Positions 22,516 through 26,280 of a stretch of DNA of 26,280 nucleotides are shown piece by piece. Below the pieces are notes generated by a model that saw only the letters and a program-made list of their open reading frames with translations, was not told the DNA's origin and made no database searches. The DNA lies in IMG/VR virus record IMGVR_UViG_3300031601_000028, positions 1-26,280 of that record, one strand, 5' to 3'. Source of the DNA: a virus. The stretch's first letter is position 1. The number at the start of each line of letters is the position of its first letter. The translations under genes were made by a program, and so were the position numbers.

Positions 22516-23144
22516 CAGATATTAACGAACTATTAAAAGACCATCAATTATATCATTCAGATTTTCAAATGGACAGATTTATCACAATGAGATCAGGCGG
22601 TACGGAATACGGACAATATAAGCAGGCACTAAGGGAACTGGACAAAAGACGCAGAGGGTTAAAAGAATTATACGTTGAAAAAGCACTCTTGAAACTTGAA
22701 ATCAACAAACTAAATTTTCCAATTATCAGACACTTCAAAAAGAACAAAATTAACAATGGTAAAAAAATAATGGCAATGGAAGATTTGGACAAGAATATAT
22801 TTGATACAGAAAGAGAGTTTAAACGGTTCTACTCACAAGCCGAATGTTTAAAAGTTAAGATCGGTGAACTAACACCCGAAAAGAAAGAACAACTTGAAAT
22901 TGAAATGTGGGAGTTCAAGATTAAAGAATTATGCTTATTGGATCAGGTTTCAACTGGTAAAGTTTCAAAGAACACCTACGAATTAATAGGGGTTTGTCCA
23001 CCCAATATAAGAAAAGAACTTCTAGGGTTTACAAATCCTGCAAATTTAAACAAGTTAGGGGAATGGTACGACGCACAATACCAGGAAGAATACGAGATCA
23101 TCCAACTTCCTGATATTCCGATTAGGAAACTACTAGAGGGATAA
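22512..23144 (+). CDS. Conserved-type phage protein of unknown function, 210 aa
   Basis: Starts at ATG 22512 in the stop of the previous gene. The protein is helical and charged with long heptad-like stretches (LRELDKRRRGLKELYVEKALLKLEINKL; MAMEDLDKNIFDTEREFKRFYSQAECLKVKIGELTPEKKEQLEIEMWEFKIKELCLL). The combination E-Y-G-Q-Y-K-Q-A-L-R-E-L (about residues 32-43) and Y-S-Q-A-E-x-L-K with G-E-L-T-P-E recalls an uncharacterised family I associate with phages of other bacteria, including marine ones; this is from memory and moderate. C-terminal part PPNIRKELLGFTNP is less conserved. No enzyme motif. Confidence 0.55.
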   Translation: MTDINELLKDHQLYHSDFQMDRFITMRSGGTEYGQYKQALRELDKRRRGLKELYVEKALLKLEINKLNFPIIRHFKKNKINNGKKIMAMEDLDKNIFDTEREFKRFYSQAECLKVKIGELTPEKKEQLEIEMWEFKIKELCLLDQVSTGKVSKNTYELIGVCPPNIRKELLGFTNPANLNKLGEWYDAQYQEEYEIIQLPDIPIRKLLEG

Positions 23145-23147
23145 TAC

Positions 23148-23462
23148 ATGATAGAATTTGTAGAACAAAACATAATAGTAATTGCTATGGGTGGGATTGT
23201 ATCTGCCGGAGGTGTAGGGTTCAGATACTTGAAATGCAAAGTAGATGAAGTACAACATATAAAAGATTGCGTTCTCGCAATTAATGCAGATAGATTAGAA
23301 CATCTATGCGAAAGAGCAATCGAATCAAAAGTTTGTTCATTCAACGACAGAAGAAAAATCAAAAGATTATTTGTGGCGTATGAGGGATTAGGCGGTAACG
23401 GATATTTAAAAGAAATGGTAGGCATTGTTTATAATTTACCTTACGAATTGGAGGAACAATAA
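23148..23462 (+). CDS. Holin-accessory type membrane protein, 104 aa
   Basis: One N-terminal transmembrane segment (IIVIAMGGIVSAGGVGF, about 9-25) is followed by a soluble helical part, RLEHLCERAIESKVCSFNDRRKIKRLFVAYEGLGGNGYLKEMV. The R-L-x-x-L-C-x-x-x-I-E ... L-x-x-A-Y-x-x-L-G-G-N-G pattern is common in small proteins coded beside holins in Firmicute phages. It starts 3 bp after the previous stop and overlaps the next ATG by one base. Likely part of the lysis cassette; exact role not known. Confidence 0.7.
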   Translation: MIEFVEQNIIVIAMGGIVSAGGVGFRYLKCKVDEVQHIKDCVLAINADRLEHLCERAIESKVCSFNDRRKIKRLFVAYEGLGGNGYLKEMVGIVYNLPYELEEQ

Positions 23463-23794
23463 TGGATATATTGACTTTAATGGTCGTGTTTTTCTTATTA
23501 GCAACAATAATTAAAATTGCAACAGATAACATTGTATCAATCTTGAAGCCTTTTAAAGACTTTCAAGAGTTCAAATTAATAATAGCATTGGTGATAACTG
23601 GGTTTGGCGTAAGTGGATTAAATATAGGAGTTCTTCAGACACTAAACATTATTGGAGAAAATAGCCTTTATTGGTTCCATTACTTTGATATTACATTAAC
23701 AGTGTTGTTTTTAACTTCAGGAGCACAAGCAATACACAAGTTATCCGATGCTTGGACAGAATACAAGAAAGCACCCACTAACACAGCCATTTAA
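23462..23794 (+). CDS. Holin-like protein with three membrane segments
   Basis: A 110-aa protein with hydrophobic segments at about 4-22 (LTLMVVFFLLATIIKIATD), 39-58 (LIIALVITGFGVSGLNIGVL) and 75-92 (FDITLTVLFLTSGAQAI). A charged C-terminal tail is SDAWTEYKKAPTNTAI. Size and topology fit a class I-type holin that opens the membrane for the endolysin encoded next. The ATG overlaps the preceding stop (TAATG, with GGAGG upstream). Confidence 0.7.
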   Translation: MDILTLMVVFFLLATIIKIATDNIVSILKPFKDFQEFKLIIALVITGFGVSGLNIGVLQTLNIIGENSLYWFHYFDITLTVLFLTSGAQAIHKLSDAWTEYKKAPTNTAI

Positions 23795-23804
23795 ATTAAT
23801 TAGA

Positions 23805-23855
23805 CTACGGATTGCTTGCTTAAAGTGTAAAAACTTGTCGTAGGCAATCCTTTTG
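23805..23855 (+). terminator. Possible weak terminator with interleaved inverted repeats
   Basis: GGATTGC (23809-23815) pairs with GCAATCC (23844-23850), followed by TTTTGCTTT. A second inverted pair, CTACG (23805-23809) and CGTAG (23839-23843), interleaves with the first, so the two stems are alternative. The loop is long for an intrinsic terminator. It lies between holin and endolysin. Confidence 0.4.
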
Positions 23856-23871
23856 CTTTACAGGAGGAAAT

Positions 23872-25071
23872 ATGATATATACGGTAACTTATGCACACTT
23901 AAAAGAAATAAAATGTTATAAAAACCAATTAGTCAATTATAATGATGAAATTGGCATCATTGGAAACTCAGGAGCGAGCGACGGAATACATCTGCACATT
24001 GATTGTGTTGAAGGGAAACACCTTGCTAGGGATTATACCTTAATGAACATTTACACAGGTAATCCAAAGTCGTCTAAAAAACAACTTGATTATTTTATAT
24101 CGCATGATTTATTCCAATTCAAGTATAATATTCGTACAGAGTACAACGCACTTGAATATTTCAAATTATATAAAAGACAGCATCCAGGATATGACATAGT
24201 ACCTGATGATAGAAAAACCACAACGGGACACTACACAGTTTATTATAATAGAAAATTTACAGGAAGGGTGGTATTTGCCGGCTTCAATAAGTATTACGGT
24301 AATCACGTTATGATTTGTTATGATACACTGGATTATTTGGAGAAAGAAGAAATCAACATACCCGAAGTAATCGCACCGAAACCAGTTCTATATAATGACG
24401 TAGGGAGCGAATATCTGGGGCATCAAGGCACTTTGTATTCAATGACAAGCAAACATACCACTAACCATACATTCGGGCAGATAGAGGACATTAGATATAT
24501 AAAAGTAAGACCGGAGAATCTAGGAATCGTAGTGGGAAATAGTAGAATTATGGATCTTGACTATCCAGGAGTAAATGGAACATTCTTCTGGTGGGACAAT
24601 GCAGGAAACCCATACCCGACAAGTATATTAAAAATAAAAGATAATATCTTACGAGCAGAATCGAACCATGGACCCTGTCCACAATCTGTATTATGTTACT
24701 ACACAGACGGAAAACTTGGGATTGAAGTTGTCAACAATGTATCAGAGTTATCCAAGCCTACCCATTGGGCAATTGGTGGAGTTGGCTTATACAACAAAGA
24801 TAACGAAGGATTTACTGGTGCTTATGCAGATATATGGAGAAAGGCAAACCATACCAGTATAGGATATGATTCAGAGGGGTTCATCTACCTTGTGCGGTCT
24901 TGGAATGTATTAAGGGTACAAACTATCGACCATATGAAGAAACTTGATTGCGTAGCTTATATGGGACTAGATAGCGGAAGTAGTAATCAAATCAAAACAA
25001 AGGACTGGCAAAGACCTACAAATAAATATGATTGCAGAAAAGTAAATACTTTACTGGTTGCACTTAAATAA
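23872..25071 (+). CDS. Endolysin: permuted M23 peptidase plus phosphodiester glycosidase-like domain
   Basis: A 399-aa lysis or wall-active enzyme after the holin; ATG 23872 has CAGGAGG. Residues 3-48 match the second half of an M23 (LytM-type) zinc peptidase: YAHL with H9, then GIIGNSGASDG and H40-L-H42. Residues about 85-155 match the first half: H104-P-G-Y-D108, then FTGRVVFAGFNKYYGNHVMI. The normal order is H-x-x-x-D, strands, YxH, HxH; here the halves are swapped, yet H9, H40, H42, H104 and D108 are all kept. Residues about 205-398 resemble the NAGPA/phosphodiester glycosidase fold: GVNGTFF (233-239), the AIGGVGLY block (300-307), HTSIGYDSEGFIYL and GLDSGSS (365-371, usually D-G-G-G-S-S), then VNTLLVAL. 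No signal peptide, agreeing with holin-dependent release. Catalytic activity of the permuted domain is inferred. Confidence 0.75.
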   Translation: MIYTVTYAHLKEIKCYKNQLVNYNDEIGIIGNSGASDGIHLHIDCVEGKHLARDYTLMNIYTGNPKSSKKQLDYFISHDLFQFKYNIRTEYNALEYFKLYKRQHPGYDIVPDDRKTTTGHYTVYYNRKFTGRVVFAGFNKYYGNHVMICYDTLDYLEKEEINIPEVIAPKPVLYNDVGSEYLGHQGTLYSMTSKHTTNHTFGQIEDIRYIKVRPENLGIVVGNSRIMDLDYPGVNGTFFWWDNAGNPYPTSILKIKDNILRAESNHGPCPQSVLCYYTDGKLGIEVVNNVSELSKPTHWAIGGVGLYNKDNEGFTGAYADIWRKANHTSIGYDSEGFIYLVRSWNVLRVQTIDHMKKLDCVAYMGLDSGSSNQIKTKDWQRPTNKYDCRKVNTLLVALK

Positions 25072-25086
25072 CAAAAGTAGTATAAT
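25058..25086 (+). promoter_or_regulatory. Promoter at end of endolysin, TTGCAC-17-TATAAT
   Basis: TTGCAC (25058-25063), a 17-bp spacer and TATAAT (25081-25086). It lies in the last codons and stop of the endolysin gene. Transcription would start near 25093 and read into a region without a plus-strand protein gene up to the terminator at 25213. Confidence 0.65.
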
Positions 25087-25092
25087 TAATCT

Positions 25093-25239
25093 ATCAGGTA
25101 CAGCGGATTTATAAATTTTAACAACAATAATTGTGTTTCATCTTTTCGACAAAGACCGCTGCACCAAGCAATCATACTTTTTTTAGAAATACCTCCTTCA
25201 TTTATTTTTAAGAAGCCACTCCTATCAGGGTGGTTTTTT
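25093..25239 (+). ncRNA. Candidate structured noncoding RNA after the lysin
   Basis: A transcript of about 147 nt would run from the promoter at 25058-25086 to the terminator at 25213-25239. No plus-strand ORF with an RBS lies in it. GGTACAGCGG (25097-25106) pairs with CCGCTGCACC (25156-25165), ten base pairs with one mismatch, enclosing 49 nt. Downstream, ACCTCCTTC (25191-25199) is an anti-Shine-Dalgarno-like stretch; on the minus strand it is a perfect GAAGGAGGT. The RNA could be antisense to a short minus-strand reading frame (25086-25175) or target RBSs in trans. Expression is not shown. Confidence 0.4.
25213..25239 (+). terminator. Rho-independent terminator
   Basis: CCACTC (25216-25221) pairs with GGGTGG (25228-25233) with one G-U pair and a 6-nt loop, followed by six T residues. 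It closes the candidate RNA unit started at 25093 and also lies downstream of the endolysin. Confidence 0.75.
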
Positions 25240-25250
25240 AGTGCCAAAAG

Positions 25251-25259
25251 TGATATAAT
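25251..25259 (+). promoter_or_regulatory. Possible extended -10 promoter, TGATATAAT
   Basis: TG-N-TATAAT at 25251-25259 matches the extended -10 form; there is no good -35 box, as the region upstream is the T run of the previous terminator. It would give a ~75-nt RNA ending at the terminator at 25314-25341. Confidence 0.35.
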
Positions 25260-25313
25260 AAGCTATTCATAGTTGCTAGGGTAACTCATGTATATAATAA
25301 ATGTTTTAGGGCA

Positions 25314-25341
25314 AGCCACCTTTTAGTAGGGGTGGTTTTTT
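25314..25341 (+). terminator. Rho-independent terminator
   Basis: CCACC (25316-25320) pairs with GGTGG (25331-25335), extendable inward with a bulge, followed by six T residues (25336-25341). Its 3' part is very like that of the terminator at 25213 (GGGTGGTTTTTTA), suggesting duplication. Confidence 0.7.
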
Positions 25342-25366
25342 AATGCGAAATTATCGAGTAGTTGGA

Positions 25367-25389
25367 ACTTGTAAGGATTACTTACAGGT
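25367..25389 (+). repeat. 9-bp inverted repeat touching the -35 box
   Basis: ACTTGTAAG (25367-25375) and CTTACAGGT (25381-25389) form a nine-pair dyad with one G-U type mismatch and a 5-bp centre. It is flanked by direct repeats GTTGGAA. It abuts the -35 element of the replication gene promoter, so it may be an operator for a phage repressor or activator. Confidence 0.55.
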
Positions 25390-25417
25390 TGGAATAGTTC
25401 TTTATTTATGGTATAAT
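25389..25417 (+). promoter_or_regulatory. Promoter of the replication-type gene, TTGGAA-17-TATAAT
   Basis: TTGGAA (25389-25394), a 17-bp spacer and TATAAT (25412-25417), with the dyad at 25367 immediately upstream. It gives a leader of about 88 nt before the ATG at 25512. Confidence 0.75.
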
Positions 25418-25423
25418 ATAGGC

Positions 25424-25511
25424 AAGTGGGACATGGTCTAATTAGCCTTTCTCCGAAAACCTACGTAAAGTAGGAGATTACCACTAAAATAATTCTACGT
25501 GGGAGAACTAA
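25424..25511 (+). promoter_or_regulatory. Structured 5' leader with alternative RBS pairing
   Basis: Within the leader, CCTAC/GTAGG (stem around 25460-25474, GTAAA loop) competes with TTCTCC (25449-25454) pairing to GGAGA (25473-25477). The same TTCTCC can also pair with GGAGAA (25502-25507), which is the RBS of the gene at 25512. The leader can therefore fold with the RBS free or blocked. It does not match a riboswitch class I know. Confidence 0.4.
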
Positions 25512-26180
25512 ATGCAAACTATTTATCGTGTCAAAAAAGATAAGGATAATCCTTATGTAATGATTAACAAAACTATATTTGAAAATGGTCTATCGCTTAA
25601 AGCTGTAGGCTTATTGTCGTATATGCTAAGTTTACCAGATGATTGGCGATTTTATGAAATTGAATTAATCAAACATTTTAAAGATGGAAGGTCCGCTATT
25701 AGGTCAACCATGAAAGAATTAATTGAAGCAGGGCATATAGTAAAACATAAAGTACCATCCGTTAAAGGAAAGTTTACAGGTTATGATTATACTATTTATG
25801 AGATACCCAAACCGTGTGCGAAAAACCGACACGGTAAAACCGACACGGATAATCAAACACTACTAAGTATTGAAGAACTAAATAATAAAGAGACTAATAC
25901 TTACATCATAGCTGAAGCTAATGACGATAGTGTTTCTTCTTTAAAATCCATGAAGAATATAGAAGATATAAAATTCGGAATATTTAGAGATGCTTATATA
26001 AACCTATTAGGTATGGAACCAAGAAAAACAAGGCTAACAGAATTCACGAATGAAACGCTTCAGTATATAGATGAAGAAGGTTTCTTTGAGGTAGTAGTTG
26101 AATTCTTTGAACAATGCAAGTATGATCCTGATAAATGCACAGCGGATTATATGGACACAGTAGGAGATAGATATTTATAG
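25512..26180 (+). CDS. Winged-helix replication-type protein
   Basis: A 222-aa protein whose N-terminal ~95 residues match the helix-turn-helix domain common in Firmicute phage and plasmid replication proteins. Marks are YVMINKTIFENGLSLKAVGLLSYMLSLPDDWRFYE, then L-I-K-H-F-K-D-G-R-S-A-I-R-S-T-M-K-E-L-I-E-A-G-H-I-V and the wing strands GKFTGYDYTIYE. A polar linker follows, and a helical C-terminal domain (about 150-222; FRDAYINLLGMEPRKTRLTEFTNETLQYI ... DPDKCTADYMDTVGDRYL) loosely like a DnaD-type end, but this is weak. It would bind origin DNA or load the helicase loader. RBS GGGAG is at 25501. Being downstream of lysis genes, it begins a new module. Confidence 0.65.
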   Translation: MQTIYRVKKDKDNPYVMINKTIFENGLSLKAVGLLSYMLSLPDDWRFYEIELIKHFKDGRSAIRSTMKELIEAGHIVKHKVPSVKGKFTGYDYTIYEIPKPCAKNRHGKTDTDNQTLLSIEELNNKETNTYIIAEANDDSVSSLKSMKNIEDIKFGIFRDAYINLLGMEPRKTRLTEFTNETLQYIDEEGFFEVVVEFFEQCKYDPDKCTADYMDTVGDRYL

Positions 26181-26181
26181 G

Positions 26182-26210
26182 TTGATACAATAAAGGCAAT
26201 CTGTTATAAT
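26182..26210 (+). promoter_or_regulatory. Promoter, TTGATA-17-TATAAT
   Basis: TTGATA (26182-26187), a 17-bp spacer and TATAAT (26205-26210), directly after the stop of the replication-type gene. A terminator follows only about 45 bp later, so it makes either a ~60-nt RNA or an attenuated leader for a gene beyond the window. Confidence 0.75.
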
Positions 26211-26252
26211 ATAGGAAGAGATAGAAACGGTCATAATAGTAATTCAACTGGG

Positions 26253-26280
26253 AAAGAGCCTTTCAAGGGGTTCTTTTTTT
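26253..26280 (+). terminator. Rho-independent terminator at window end
   Basis: AGAGCC (26255-26260) pairs with GGTTCT (26269-26274) with one G-U pair, extended by two A-T pairs into the T run (26274-26280). Together with the promoter at 26182 it bounds a transcript of about 64 nt with no start codon in it. Confidence 0.75.

Noticed and set aside
23872-24010. Endolysin with a simply truncated, dead M23 domain
   Set aside because: The residues missing at the N-terminus (H-x-x-x-D and its strands) are present in the right composition further on, so permutation explains the data better than truncation.
1-26280. tRNA genes, integrase or attachment sites
   Set aside because: No cloverleaf-like sequence, CCA end, recombinase motif or repeated attachment core was seen on either strand.

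Overview
The window is almost entirely plus-strand, AT-rich and densely packed, with strong AGGAGG-type ribosome binding sites, several TTG/GTG starts and sigma-A-like promoters with 17-bp spacers. The gene order is that of a tailed phage or prophage of a low-GC Firmicute, most likely a Clostridia member. This host call is inferred from base composition, RBS style and gene families; no host gene is present. No integrase, tRNA, rRNA, CRISPR or IS element is visible. The tail genes lack a sheath, so a siphovirus with an SPP1-like head and portal fits best.

Layout. 1-2725: end of a RusA-type Holliday junction resolvase, then small middle-type genes of mostly unknown function around a very short C5-cytosine-methyltransferase-like protein. 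2755-3898: short cassettes of promoter, small gene and terminator, ending in a DUF6275-like gene. 3946-8456: packaging and portal module (small and large terminase, SPP1 gp6-like portal, Mu F/gp7-like head protein). 8473-15046: a promoter, scaffold and major capsid gene, followed by an accessory island of probable virion-surface proteins. The island holds an Ig-like protein, a 92-aa protein, an 898-aa protein with a LamG-like domain and a 60-bp tandem repeat array, and two paralogous unknown genes that flank a frame-disrupted small gene. 15036-22161: head-tail connectors, tail completion proteins, two tube-like proteins, a tail assembly chaperone with a programmed -1 frameshift, the tape measure, and a tail hub fused to a six-blade Kelch propeller. 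22171-25071: two unknown proteins, two holin-type membrane proteins, and an endolysin whose M23 peptidase halves are in swapped order, followed by a phosphodiester-glycosidase-like domain. 25072-25511: a 440-bp region without a clear protein gene but full of promoters, terminators and long inverted repeats. 25512-26280: a winged-helix replication-type protein and a further promoter and terminator.

How it works together: the structural genes are nearly all translationally coupled by overlapping stop and start codons, and run from packaging through head, connector, tail and lysis in one direction. The most notable observations are: (1) a canonical A AAA AAC slippery site in the tail chaperone followed 4 nt later by one arm of a perfect 13-bp long-range stem; (2) an apparent circular permutation of an M23 peptidase domain with all zinc/catalytic residues kept; (3) a 60-bp repeat array whose 30-bp constant half is identical in eight copies while one codon varies freely; (4) the structured, possibly antisense, RNA locus after the lysin.
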